Part shown: piece by piece, positions 34,901 through 42,646 of the stretch
Position numbering within the stretch: the first letter of the stretch is position 1
Layout of the letters: every line of letters starts with the position of its first letter
NCBI GenBank assembly: GCA_910575585.1
Contig: CAJTGF010000013.1
Location: forward strand, 715 to 64,714
DNA: 64,000 bases
Reading direction: 5' to 3'
Source of the DNA: Clostridiaceae bacterium
GTDB taxonomy: Bacteria > Bacillota > Clostridia > Lachnospirales > Lachnospiraceae
The notes under the pieces: model-generated
The model's input: only the letters and a program-made list of their open reading frames with translations
Databases searched by the model: none
Told to the model about the DNA's origin: nothing
Translations under genes and position numbers: made by a program

Positions 34901-37900
34901 TGATCCACGATTACTTTTTTGCAAAGACGCTGGACAAAGTGCGTCCGGGCGGCGTGGTTGCTTTTGTGACAAGCAAGGGTACGATGGACAAGAAAAGCCC
35001 CGAAGTGCGGAAGTACCTTGCACAGAGGGCGGAGCTTTTAGGGGCGGTCAGACTGCCGAATACTGCTTTTAAGGAAAATGCAGGGACGGAAGTCACTTCT
35101 GATATTTTATTTTTAAAGAAACGTGACAGGGTTATGGATTTGGAGCCGGAATGGGTACACCTTTCAGAAGATGAAAACGGCATTGCCATGAACAGCTATT
35201 TTGCCGGACACCCGGAAATGATTGTGGGGAAGATGGAAATGGTTTCCGGTCCCTACGGCATGGAAAGCACCTGCCAGCCCGACACCACAAGACCCTTTGC
35301 GGAGCAGTTAAGGGAAGCCGTCAGCCGCATTGACGGGGAGATTGAGGAAGCAGAGCTTGATGAGCTTGAGGGAGAACTTGCAGACCAGACCATTCCGGCA
35401 GACCCAGACGTAAAGAATTACAGTTATACGCTTGTGGACGATAAAGTTTATTACCGTGAAAACTCTATTATGAAGCCTGTGGATATGAAAGACTCCATGC
35501 TGGAGCGCATTAAGGGTATGGTGGAAATAAGGGACTGCACACAGGAGTTGATAGGCGTGCAGCTTCAGGAATACTCGGATACCGTCATTCAGGAAAAGCA
35601 GGCGCAATTAAATTCCCTGTATGATGCTTTTTCCAAAAAATACGGGCGTATCAATTCACAGAGCAACAAGAGGGCGTTTAATCAGGACAGCAGCTACTGT
35701 CTGCTGTGTTCCCTTGAAAAGACGGACGAGGAAGGGAAATTTACCGGCAAAGCGGATATGTTCACAAAGCGCACCATTAAAAAAGCGGAGGCTGTCACAA
35801 GCGTTGACACGGCAGCCGAAGCCCTTGCGGTGTCCCTGTCGGAGAAAGCAAAAGTTGACCTTGGCTATATGGCGGAACTGTCCGGGAAAGATACTGATAC
35901 GATAAAAGAGGAACTGTCCGGGGTTATTTTCCAGAATCCCGTAACGGATAAGTGGGAAACAGCGGACGAGTATTTAAGCGGAAACGTCCGTGACAAGCTG
36001 GAAACGGCGAAAATCTATGCGGAGAGCCACCCGGAATATACCGTAAACGTGCAGGCGCTCACGCAGGTGCAGCCAAAAGAGCTTGACGCAAGCGAGATTG
36101 AGGTTCGTATCGGCGCAACATGGGTGAAGCCGGAGTACCTTGAGGATTTCATGCGTGACACCTTTGAAACGCCGCAGCACCTGTTTGATAGGAATGTCAT
36201 GGGCATACAGTTTTCGGATGTGACCGGGCAGTGGAACGTAAAGGGCAAAAATGCGGATGTTGGAAATGCCCTTGTGAACATGACTTACGGGACAGGCCGC
36301 AGGAACGCCTACCAGATTTTAGAGGATTCGCTGAACTTAAAGGACAGCCGTGTATATGACACAATCACGGAGGACGGGAAGGAAAAGAGAGTCCTCAATA
36401 AAAAAGAAACCACACTTGCGGCACAGAAACAGGACACCATAAGGGAAGCCTTTAAGGACTGGATTTTCCGTGACCCGGACAGGCGGCAGGATTTAGTGGC
36501 AAAATACAATAAATTGTTCAACTCCACAAGACCGAGGGAATATGACGGGGCGCACTTGAAATTCCCCGGCATGACACCGGACATTGAATTGAAGCCCCAC
36601 CAGAAGAACGCAGTCGCACACGTTTTATATGGGGACAATACCCTGCTGGCGCACTGTGTCGGTGCGGGCAAGACCTTTGAAATGACAGCGGCGGCAATGG
36701 AGAGTAAACGGTTAGGATTGTGCCAAAAGAGCCTGTTTGTAGTGCCGAACCATTTGACGGAGCAGTGGGCGAGCGATTTTCTCCGGTTATATCCCGGCGC
36801 AAATATCTTAGCCGCAACGAAAAAGGATTTTGAGCCTGCCAACCGGAAAAAGTTCTGTTCGAGGATAGCGACAGGTGATTATGATGCGGTGATTATCGGG
36901 CATTCCCAATTCGAGAAAATCCCGCTGTCAATCGAGCGTCAGGAAGCCATGATCGAGCGTCAGATCAGTGAGATTGAGCTTGCCATAGAGCAGGCGAAAG
37001 CCGACAACGGGGAACGCTATACCATCAAGCAGATGGAAAAAACAAGGAAATCCCTTTCGGCAAGGCTTGAGAAGCTGAATGACACATCAAGGAAAGACAA
37101 CGTAGTGACCTTTGAACAGCTTGGCGTTGACAGGCTTTTTGTGGACGAGTCGCATAATTACAAAAACCTTTTTTTATACACAAAGATGCGGAACGTGGCG
37201 GGCATTGCACAGACGGAGGCGCAGAAGTCCTCGGATATGTTTGCAAAGTGCCAGTACCTTGATGAAATAACTGGCGGCAAGGGGGTTACTTTTGCCACAG
37301 GAACGCCAATTTCCAACAGCATGACAGAGCTTTACACCAATATGCGCTACCTCCAGTATGGCACACTCCAAAAGCTGGGGCTGGGGCATTTTGACAGTTG
37401 GGCGGCATCGTTCGGGGAAACGCAGACAGCGATAGAATTAGCCCCGGAGGGAACCGGATACAGGGCAAAGACAAGGTTCGCAAAGTTTTTCAACCTGCCG
37501 GAGCTGATTGCGCTTTTTAAGGAGAGCGCAGACATTCAGACACCGGATATGTTGAAGCTGCCCGTACCGGAAGCGGAATATGAAAACGTGGTGTTAAAGC
37601 CGAGCGAGTACCAGCAAGACATGGTATCCTCCCTTGCAGAAAGGGCGGAAGCAGTACGCAACAGGCTTGTTGAGCCACATCAGGATAATATGCTGAAAAT
37701 CACAAATGACGGGCGGAAACTGGCATTAGACCAGCGCCTTATCAACGATATGCTGCCGGACAATGAAACTTCCAAAGCGGCAACCTGTGTCGAAAAGGCA
37801 TTTGCGATATGGGAGCAGACAAAGGAACAGAAGTCCACACAATTACTTTTTTGTGACCTCTCGACACCGAAAGGGGACGGCACATTTAATGTTTATGAGG

Positions 37901-39231
37901 ATATAAAAAACAAGCTGGTCGGGAAAGGAGTGCCGCCGGAAGAAATAGCGTTCATACATGAGGCGAATACAGAAACAAGGAAAGCGGAGCTGTTTGGCAA
38001 GGTAAGAAGCGGGCAGGTTCGTTTTTTATTGGGTTCTACGCAGAAAATGGGCGCAGGGACAAACGTACAGGACAGACTGATAGCCTTACACCACCTTGAT
38101 GTGCCTTGGCGTCCTTCCGACATAGAACAGCAGGAGGGGCGTATTTTAAGGCAGGGCAACCTAAATCCTAAAGTCAAGATATTCCGGTATGTAACTGAAA
38201 ATACATTCGACAGCTATTCATGGCAGGTGATCGAAAACAAGCAGAAATTCATTTCCCAGATCATGACGAGCAAATCCCCGGTACGAAGCTGTGAGGACGT
38301 GGACGAGGCGGCACTCACTTATGCGGAGGTGAAAGCACTGGCTACCGGAAATCCGTATATAAAGCAAAAAATGGATCTCGATATTCAGGTATCCAAGCTG
38401 AAACTGATGAAAGCCAACCATACCAGCCAGAAATACCGCCTTGAGGACAATATCGCCAAGCATTACCCACAGCAGATAGCCATTCTGAAAGAGAGAATCA
38501 GCGGCATGACAGCGGACATTCAGACCGCAAAGGCAAACCTGCCGGCAGATAAAGAGCAGTTTTTTATGAAAGTCGGGGATAAGGCTTATACGGATAAAAA
38601 AGAAGCCGGAGCCGCACTTGTGGAGATGTGCAAGGAGATGAAAACGGTCAATGTGCCTGCAACGGTAGGGGAATATGCCGGGTTTAAGATGGCGGTGTCC
38701 TTTGATTCGTTCAACCACAAATTTGTGATGAACTTAAAAGGGCAGCTTTCCCATAACCTTGAGATCGGCTCTGACCCGTTCGGCAACATTGCCCGTATCA
38801 ACCATGCGCTGGAGTCCATGCCAAAAGATCTTGATAATGCAAAGGTAAAACTGGAAAATGTGGAGCGGCAGCTTGAAACTGCAAAATCAGAAGTGACAAA
38901 ACCTTTTGCACAGGAAGCGGAACTGAAAGAGAAACTAGACCGCCTTTCCGCCCTCAATGCCCTGCTCAACATGGACGAAAATGGCAATGATGCACAGGTT
39001 GGCAATGAAATGCCAAAGCAGCCGACAGCCGACACTTTAGAACATAATGACCAGAGGCAGAAACAGGCAACGGAAAATGGCAGTCAGCACGGGTTAAAGC
39101 TGGCAGCCGGAAACACTGACAAAACTGCGAAGGCATCGCTGAAAGAAAAACTGGAAACGTACAAGGAGCAGGTGGCAGGCATGGGAAACGCCGGAACTGA
39201 TAAAACAAAGGGAAAAGAGGCAGTCATATAG
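28984..39231 (+). CDS. Giant methylase-helicase (N6 MTase + SNF2 helicase) with ArdC-like N-terminus
   Basis: A 3415-residue protein. Residues ~1-300 resemble an ArdC-like antirestriction/ssDNA-binding region (LYRYPFEDQMLIYAQRPDA). A Gly/Asp/Arg-rich linker (~327-443) also encodes tnpV in another frame. YodL/LPD-like accessory modules fill the middle. An N6-adenine methylase follows (NVLEPAMGIGNFF near 1886; NVPFGQY as motif IV). The C-terminal SNF2-type helicase has HCVGAGKT near 2557, DESH, and QQEGRILRQGN near 3050. It probably protects or processes incoming ICE DNA. The start is ATG 28984 after AAGGAGGG. Two TSGHDVQK-type repeats are inserted in the middle. Confidence 0.88.
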   Translation: MAEQYYVSKKYHEISMLAEETAGQMSKNGEEWAKYLTTAARLYRYPFEDQMLIYAQRPDANACATMQLWNEKMYCWVNRGAKGIALFDRKSERPRLKYVFDVSDVHKARRIGKDPYLWEMREEHKDTVLAQLEKTYGATDSSNSFESRLIEIAERIAEDYYGELMQDMSYAKEGSFLEELDELNVGLRLRETLSASIAYTLLSRCGADMDLWKDELNFDYISEFNTTNALSVIGNATTDICKPLLIEIEKTVAAYDRHIARNKAKEKANGVQTDNTEKNPEKVLANTPEPRYNALKHESDLQTRTDIPIYVTGEQTVKNIETEGIAHGTDIREERGLSDTQPDTGQRAGGAADQVRADAQELSGGTPEGDLQRASADGQTESALSENTGAGGGENGLPDGADGKSRGSGRGAESVRPDEMGGEDERNQTLGGGNRTDGAGIQPVSGETQLNMETEKPDNDRTSGENSLSGSFLENLDFAEKAMEIQKGLLCSDHFLIHKRPEIAGYFAMEQDAALQTEYFKNCFHSGTYYGLEVAGASIGFHADDEGLHINMTGKAGAENETLLSWEDARFFVNSYIEDDVYLLPGEKAEQIDTNGMYQQLDLFSMFTEQVGSIAMKEAEQGIVSTEKPVHEPKKEAMPKEQIDTILRSGGGRENSRKRIYAKYQQGKTPEEMAEFLKKEYGTTGKGFEFEGKQVSVWFDEQGMSIGHGTSALERPVLTMGWQEIEKEIRSQVENGVYMGANEAYLVDEVERSRIANHLYFFFRDGMGEMPEELEMKAANYPDSHARLVDILSTPEGVDMAASHMDKALAQIESGEKKLRFRSIMSKEELRAELDNLLLQKKTFPVSDHVEVKKEDFITQDEIDHRLGGGSGFHHGSFRIYDYFMEGHDSKEAADFLKHEYGTGGCSHALAGADHSWEDHDFKGISLEKGNLSKPYAVVLLPWKAVEKRIRKLIQEDKYLSPKGKEAYAEYKEEQAQKELEKAQAKIERDTKTACKDAIERKIAEKFDGRRLPKDTAEEVIKEYGIDRVSYVLANTVAHKQQDARLSDENKEWAKEIEPYAMWENRDMIVDTHPAVLNGFINQARRYIEHEKELAAQAQNDISDTSEGELDWHIVHDMDDDNGQPTEWSAKLPNGEFLWIDRETGGYALYDTHNTDADPVSVSETLDEAKESGEDYASELAAVDVEIVEKTTVALESSEDFSEPSIGFYTHQYADGREGMRYRLVTTAEDGLLIPYPEHNRFFLNRELAQEYMDTHADLIDVTGYDEMVFSSMQKQSEYKKEQAQKETSGHDVQKLSDTIFIDGQECIKTDEWKSGDDVYVLGNSIEDSAFFYAEVNGNTRFEYDHKPDRAEIEDDFINIEAMRDIDRHEAEVFSRFEGSDDFSDIDAAAVREKLENGEAAKEVDAMLAFAEQVAKENEVEPYKKFSVTETSDAFASGEDKKLKLFAIWDDIRDEYYHDSDGTVHTFATREEAGEYLEQVEKETDRQEAAEWAYVERAKAVSDGQIKKDHAEKPLTADDIQNLVMTGREYFAGSRTTVYDFECDIRGEHDSLQYTLEYHDDGEGFTIHTEKDDIWERMSEPELERLEGILGREALYFKYHEKITRAESLENLKEIEYEIMEDESPYFSAVSERVWEAFSQKEQELSVPEQETSGHNVQKLDAEPDYKIGDTVTIEGTEFIIENISDMEVQLRDPKLLYPIFRAESRENFERLLAQETENTLTEPPVTTESTVYPGDKNGLPYDIVIEKMHFGEQEHAEPEKAAEIDKSNAVNFHITDDTLGIGGAKEKFKRNIEAIRTLEKIEGENRIATPEEQKILSQYVGWGGLADAFDESKSAWAGEYQELKSLLSDTEYASARESTLNAHYTSPVIIRSIYEALENMGFEKGNVLEPAMGIGNFFGMLPGKMQESRLYGVELDGITGRIAKQLYPKADIKISGFEKTDYPNDFFDVAVGNVPFGQYKVADRQYDKNNFLIHDYFFAKTLDKVRPGGVVAFVTSKGTMDKKSPEVRKYLAQRAELLGAVRLPNTAFKENAGTEVTSDILFLKKRDRVMDLEPEWVHLSEDENGIAMNSYFAGHPEMIVGKMEMVSGPYGMESTCQPDTTRPFAEQLREAVSRIDGEIEEAELDELEGELADQTIPADPDVKNYSYTLVDDKVYYRENSIMKPVDMKDSMLERIKGMVEIRDCTQELIGVQLQEYSDTVIQEKQAQLNSLYDAFSKKYGRINSQSNKRAFNQDSSYCLLCSLEKTDEEGKFTGKADMFTKRTIKKAEAVTSVDTAAEALAVSLSEKAKVDLGYMAELSGKDTDTIKEELSGVIFQNPVTDKWETADEYLSGNVRDKLETAKIYAESHPEYTVNVQALTQVQPKELDASEIEVRIGATWVKPEYLEDFMRDTFETPQHLFDRNVMGIQFSDVTGQWNVKGKNADVGNALVNMTYGTGRRNAYQILEDSLNLKDSRVYDTITEDGKEKRVLNKKETTLAAQKQDTIREAFKDWIFRDPDRRQDLVAKYNKLFNSTRPREYDGAHLKFPGMTPDIELKPHQKNAVAHVLYGDNTLLAHCVGAGKTFEMTAAAMESKRLGLCQKSLFVVPNHLTEQWASDFLRLYPGANILAATKKDFEPANRKKFCSRIATGDYDAVIIGHSQFEKIPLSIERQEAMIERQISEIELAIEQAKADNGERYTIKQMEKTRKSLSARLEKLNDTSRKDNVVTFEQLGVDRLFVDESHNYKNLFLYTKMRNVAGIAQTEAQKSSDMFAKCQYLDEITGGKGVTFATGTPISNSMTELYTNMRYLQYGTLQKLGLGHFDSWAASFGETQTAIELAPEGTGYRAKTRFAKFFNLPELIALFKESADIQTPDMLKLPVPEAEYENVVLKPSEYQQDMVSSLAERAEAVRNRLVEPHQDNMLKITNDGRKLALDQRLINDMLPDNETSKAATCVEKAFAIWEQTKEQKSTQLLFCDLSTPKGDGTFNVYEDIKNKLVGKGVPPEEIAFIHEANTETRKAELFGKVRSGQVRFLLGSTQKMGAGTNVQDRLIALHHLDVPWRPSDIEQQEGRILRQGNLNPKVKIFRYVTENTFDSYSWQVIENKQKFISQIMTSKSPVRSCEDVDEAALTYAEVKALATGNPYIKQKMDLDIQVSKLKLMKANHTSQKYRLEDNIAKHYPQQIAILKERISGMTADIQTAKANLPADKEQFFMKVGDKAYTDKKEAGAALVEMCKEMKTVNVPATVGEYAGFKMAVSFDSFNHKFVMNLKGQLSHNLEIGSDPFGNIARINHALESMPKDLDNAKVKLENVERQLETAKSEVTKPFAQEAELKEKLDRLSALNALLNMDENGNDAQVGNEMPKQPTADTLEHNDQRQKQATENGSQHGLKLAAGNTDKTAKASLKEKLETYKEQVAGMGNAGTDKTKGKEAVI
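29963..30316 (+). CDS. TnpV-like protein nested in another frame of the giant gene
   Basis: A 117-residue open frame entirely inside the giant gene on the same strand. It reads MELTYEKNGDYLIPNLIP, later LTKYGLMHRNYLEEHRRGIY, then AKAEGVDEALKASDQMKWV, matching the TnpV family of transposon-encoded proteins along its full length. CGGAGGG lies eight bases before ATG 29963, so translation is plausible. In the host frame the same DNA encodes a low-complexity Gly-rich linker, as expected where one frame dominates. The function of TnpV is unknown. Confidence 0.8.
   Translation: MELTYEKNGDYLIPNLIPDSEPEEPLTKYGLMHRNYLEEHRRGIYSGLLLTGRLKAHCLKIQEQAEERMDFLTEQMAKAEGVDEALKASDQMKWVAKMNAIRHSAEETVLTELVYSL
32845..32869. 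repeat. Dispersed coding palindrome, short form (copy 1 in the giant gene)
   Basis: ACTTCTGGACAT, G, ATGTCCAAAAGT. It reads in frame as TSGHDVQK at a boundary between accessory modules of the methylase-helicase. Confidence 0.85.
33937..33961. repeat. Dispersed coding palindrome, short form (copy 2 in the giant gene)
   Basis: ACTTCTGGACAT, A, ATGTCCAGAAGT: a perfect palindrome identical to the copy at 19652. It reads in frame as TSGHNVQK, about 360 codons after copy 1. Confidence 0.85.
39034..39058. repeat. Dispersed coding palindrome, decayed copy near the end of the giant gene
   Basis: ACTTTAGAACATAATGACCAGAGGC keeps the spacing of the short form with several changes, and reads in frame as TLEHNDQR. 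Assigned by similarity to the better copies. Confidence 0.5.
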
Positions 39232-39359
39232 AATTCACAAAAATTTGATTGCAAAATTGCTGGTAAAATCATAAAATATGAGTAGGAAAGTATGCAGCTT
39301 GTGCTGAAACAGAGTAAGCAGTAAAAAATGAGCCATACTGATAAAGGAGGTGTGTTTCT

Positions 39360-39554
39360 ATGGCAACTTCAAGTATTACGAAAAATTTTGTTATATCTGG
39401 TCAGAAACAGGTGGAGATGTTTGTTAATGCAATTGAAGAATCTGCTAAAAACCGTCCTGTCCGTATTCCGGTGGCAGCAAATTACGTTGAGGACGATGCG
39501 GAGCTGATAGAACTAATGGATAAATGGGAGAAATCAAATGTCATTAACAAGTAA
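39360..39554 (+). CDS. Putative antitoxin of a GNAT toxin-antitoxin pair
   Basis: A 64-residue protein (MATSSITKNFVISGQKQVEMF...) with a likely N-terminal DNA-binding ribbon and an acidic C-terminal tail (DDAELIELMDKWEKSN). AAGGAGGTG precedes ATG 39360. Its stop overlaps the start of the acetyltransferase gene by 17 bases. Small gene plus overlapping GNAT gene is the standard layout of TacT/AtaT-type toxin-antitoxin systems. The assignment rests on layout and size, not on a sequence motif. Confidence 0.6.
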   Translation: MATSSITKNFVISGQKQVEMFVNAIEESAKNRPVRIPVAANYVEDDAELIELMDKWEKSNVINK

Positions 39555-40149
39555 ATATTCAGTCATTAACATTCGTCGTTATCTTAAAAATGACAATCCC
39601 AAAATTGGAGAGGACAGACTGCTTCAAGTCCTCTCCGGTTTTTCCTGCCCTAAGAATCCTGATTTGGAGCTTTTTTTGAAAAACAGCTCCATAGAATTTA
39701 CAAAGAAAAACCAGTCTGTTACATATCTTGTTTTTTCTAAGGAAAACGGAGCATTGCTTGGGTATTTTACGATAGCGTTGAAAGCTTTAACTGTCAGAGG
39801 TGAAACAGTAAGTAAGACCACGAAAAGAAAACTGCTGCGGATCAGTGAACTGGATGAAAAATCTGATACCTATACGATGGCAGCATATTTGATAGCACAG
39901 CTTGGAAAAAATTATGCAGGAGGCATGGAGAAAAAAATTACAGGAGCGGAACTGCTTGAACTGGCTTGGGGTATCATTGAGAGAATGCAGTATCTGGGCG
40001 GAGGTCTGGTAGTATTTCTTGAAGCAAATAATGAGGAAAAGCTGCTGTCATTTTATAATACAAATCGGTTTGTACAATTTGATACCCGATTAACAGCATC
40101 TGATCCGGAAAACCAGCATGAGCTGATACAGTTACTAAGACTGCTTTAG
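39538..40149 (+). CDS. GNAT-family acetyltransferase, putative toxin
   Basis: A 203-residue protein with GNAT-like features: a mid-sheet segment (TYLVFSKENGALLGYFTIALKAL) and a late LGGGLVVFLEANNEEKLLSFYNTNRF, which resembles the acetyl-CoA-binding end of the fold. GNAT toxins acetylate aminoacyl-tRNA and stop translation. The gene overlaps the upstream small ORF, and a terminator follows 43 bases later, so the pair forms a unit that could help keep the ICE in the cell. Confidence 0.65.
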   Translation: MSLTSKYSVINIRRYLKNDNPKIGEDRLLQVLSGFSCPKNPDLELFLKNSSIEFTKKNQSVTYLVFSKENGALLGYFTIALKALTVRGETVSKTTKRKLLRISELDEKSDTYTMAAYLIAQLGKNYAGGMEKKITGAELLELAWGIIERMQYLGGGLVVFLEANNEEKLLSFYNTNRFVQFDTRLTASDPENQHELIQLLRLL

Positions 40150-40191
40150 CTGAAAAATTTCATAATAAAAATACATAGTAACAGTAACTTT

Positions 40192-40232
40192 AGGTGTATG
40201 ATAAATGGAAAATCAATATCATACACCTTTTT
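40192..40232 (+). terminator. Rho-independent terminator after the GNAT pair
   Basis: AGGTGTATGAT (40192-40202) and ATCATACACCT (40218-40228) form an 11-bp perfect stem followed by TTTT. Confidence 0.9.
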
Positions 40233-40240
40233 ATTTTGGA

Positions 40241-40276
40241 AGTACCGTCTTGTAAATCATACAGGACGGTACTTTT
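40241..40276 (+). terminator. Second hairpin, just before the PAPS-reductase-like gene
   Basis: AGTACCGTC (40241-40249) pairs with GACGGTACT (40265-40273), with an inner TGT/ACA stem, then TTTT. It lies only 9 bases after the previous terminator and 17 before the next start codon, so it could be a leader attenuator as well as a terminator. Confidence 0.65.
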
Positions 40277-40292
40277 CTGTTCAGGAGGAAAC

Positions 40293-41513
40293 ATGAACAA
40301 ACATACAATGAGCGACTTATATCAGATGCAGTCCCTCTCGCTCTCCATAAAAATACGGATGACACAGTACCGTATACGGGAATGGGTGGATTATTACGGT
40401 ACGGACGGCGTATATATCGCGTTTAGCGGTGGAAAAGACAGTTCAGTACTGTTACATATCGCAAGGGAAATGTACCCGAAAATTAGTGCAGTCTACGTTG
40501 ATACCAGTCTGGAATATCCGGAAGTCAGGGAGTTTGTAAGACAGCAGGAAAATGTAGAGATTATCAGACCGGAGATAAACTTTCGGCAGGTCATCATAAA
40601 ATATGGCTATCCCATGATTGGTAAGGAAGTAGCAGGTTGCGTATACGGCGCAAGGCGGTACATGGAGAAGCTTCTGGAACGGGAGAAAAATGCAGAACGT
40701 ATGGGAGAAATCCCAAATCACAGTTATATGGCGGATTTAGTAGGTATAGACCGCCGTGAGGACAGAGAAAATGCCGCCTACCAGAGTCTTATCCGTGGGG
40801 AGATACCAAGCACGGATATAAAGACACCTGTCCGTTACTTGATGCTTATGGGGAAATATCCGCATAAAGAAAACGGTGTGAAAACATCGGAATATTCAAA
40901 GATGTATAACAAGGAGCGTTACAAATTCTTTTTGGAAGCGCCCTTTGAAATAGCGGATCGCTGCTGTTCCATTATGAAAAAATCCCCTATGCATAGCTAC
41001 GCAAAAAGGACGGGAAAAATGCCCATGACAGCACAGATGGCAAGTGAAAGCAGGCTGCGGACAACAAATTGGCTCAAAAACGGTTACAACGGTTTTGACA
41101 TGAAAAGCCCGATCAGCAATCCGATGTCATTCTGGACGGAACAGGACGTATTGGAATATATTTTCCACAACCATATCCCGATTGCAGACGTATACGGCGA
41201 AGTAACAGCAGACTACGGAAAAGCACTGCCGCAGGGGAACACAATGGAAATGGGAATATTTGATATCGGAAAACCCATATTCGGCACTACAGGGTGCGGC
41301 AGGACGGGGTGCGTTTCCTGCGGTTTTGGGTGCCACAGGGAGAAATCGCCGAACCGTTGGGAGCTTGCAGAAAAACTTTCTAATCCTGAAATTATCGACT
41401 ATATGATGCGTGGCGGCGCATTTAATGAAAAAGATATATGGAAACCGGATAATCGGGGACTTGGATTCTGGTTTGTCATAGAGTGGATAAACCTGCATGG
41501 ACTTGCAGCATAA
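40293..41513 (+). CDS. PAPS reductase-family (adenosine nucleotide alpha hydrolase) protein
   Basis: A 406-residue protein with the PP-loop SGGKDSS at residues 45-51 in IAFSGGKDSSVLLHIA, and the following YVDTSLEYPE. These are typical of PAPS-reductase/DndC-like enzymes. A C-terminal cysteine cluster (GCGRTGCVSCGFGCH) may hold an iron-sulfur centre. The start is ATG 40293 after AGGAGGAA. Members on mobile elements are often tied to nucleic-acid sulfur chemistry or defense, but no partner genes such as dndB or dndD are present. The true activity is unknown. Confidence 0.78.
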   Translation: MNKHTMSDLYQMQSLSLSIKIRMTQYRIREWVDYYGTDGVYIAFSGGKDSSVLLHIAREMYPKISAVYVDTSLEYPEVREFVRQQENVEIIRPEINFRQVIIKYGYPMIGKEVAGCVYGARRYMEKLLEREKNAERMGEIPNHSYMADLVGIDRREDRENAAYQSLIRGEIPSTDIKTPVRYLMLMGKYPHKENGVKTSEYSKMYNKERYKFFLEAPFEIADRCCSIMKKSPMHSYAKRTGKMPMTAQMASESRLRTTNWLKNGYNGFDMKSPISNPMSFWTEQDVLEYIFHNHIPIADVYGEVTADYGKALPQGNTMEMGIFDIGKPIFGTTGCGRTGCVSCGFGCHREKSPNRWELAEKLSNPEIIDYMMRGGAFNEKDIWKPDNRGLGFWFVIEWINLHGLAA

Positions 41514-41728
41514 AAATAAGGGACGGACAAACGGGAGGACTTACAGGCTGACATTTTTTTGCGATGGAATAGACATAAGAATTGTCAGCCTTATGTCGGA
41601 ATTTTGTGGAGATCCGCAGGTGCAGGAAACGGTAAATGGGTGAATCAGATGATTTCCTGATAAGGAAGTCATTGATTATTAAATAGAGCAAATATATGGT
41701 AAAAAATAAAAATTGGAGGTAAAGAAAT
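41514..41728. other. Gap with an inverted repeat
   Basis: AGGCTGACA (41545-41553) and TGTCAGCCT (41583-41591) are exact inverses separated by 29 bases. They could form a leader hairpin or a protein-binding site. No gene is seen. Confidence 0.5.
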
Positions 41729-42571
41729 ATGAATACAGCAGAACAGAACACAAAACAGGGGATGGAGGAAAGTGACGTGATAAAGCAGTTCATGCAGCTT
41801 TTAAGCCAGCAGGATATGGGAGAACAATCGCAGGGGTTTATGGAGATGTTCGGGTATTTGGCAGGGATGCAGATGCAGCTTAGCATCGTGGCAGATGAAT
41901 TGCAGGGCATGAGGGAGCAGCTTGCAAAATTGCAGGAAAGCCAGCCCAAAACGGTCACAGAGCGTCTTATGGACAAAGTGGCACAGCTTCAGGAGAAAGC
42001 GACGGGACTGTCGGAACGGCTTTCATCAGTAAAAGAACGTCTGATGGAAACAGCGGCGCAGGCGGTTCATGCTTTTAAGGAAAAGGGAAAAGCGGCAATG
42101 TGTATAGCAGTACAGAAAGGATTGTCCGGCATCAGGCCAGTGCTTACAGACTATCAGGAAAAGATACAGGAGGTTAAAATGGATTACGATAAAACAGCTA
42201 ACCAGATTGATAGTATCGGGGACGAATTAAAGCAGATCGGGAACAGCGTTTCCAACGTAGGCAGGCTGATCGTGGGAAAAGGCACAAAGGAAGTTTCGGA
42301 TGAAAAACAGGGGGTTGCACTGACAAGGCTTATGAACAGACCCATTAAAAGTAGAGCGGCGCATTTGCAGAAAAATATGGATACAGTTGACCGTGCGCTG
42401 GAAAAACTGGATCAGCTCTCAGACCGCTTTACGGTCAAAAAAGAAGCAGAAAAAGGCGGGCGTTCATCGGTAAAGGATAAGCTGTCGCAGATGAAGGCAA
42501 AAATGGAACAGCAGAAAAAAGCACCAGAACCGGATAAGGCAGCGGCGAAAAAGAAAGAAGTATGTTTATAG
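41729..42571 (+). CDS. Coiled-coil ICE accessory protein (DUF6674-like)
   Basis: A 280-residue helical protein rich in Gln/Glu/Lys (QLSIVADELQGMREQLAKLQES; VAQLQEKATGLSERLSSVKERLMETAAQAV) with no signal peptide. It ends in a basic tail of repeated KMEQQKKAPEP type. GGAGGT lies upstream. It resembles accessory proteins next to the large YodL-type protein in related ICEs. The role is unknown, perhaps structural or DNA-associated. Confidence 0.65.
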   Translation: MNTAEQNTKQGMEESDVIKQFMQLLSQQDMGEQSQGFMEMFGYLAGMQMQLSIVADELQGMREQLAKLQESQPKTVTERLMDKVAQLQEKATGLSERLSSVKERLMETAAQAVHAFKEKGKAAMCIAVQKGLSGIRPVLTDYQEKIQEVKMDYDKTANQIDSIGDELKQIGNSVSNVGRLIVGKGTKEVSDEKQGVALTRLMNRPIKSRAAHLQKNMDTVDRALEKLDQLSDRFTVKKEAEKGGRSSVKDKLSQMKAKMEQQKKAPEPDKAAAKKKEVCL

Positions 42572-42646
42572 GCAGCAAATCAGAATACCGACAGCAGAAA
42601 CATATGGGGAAACCTGTCTGTTTCCTGTTTTTAAGGAGGAAATTAT

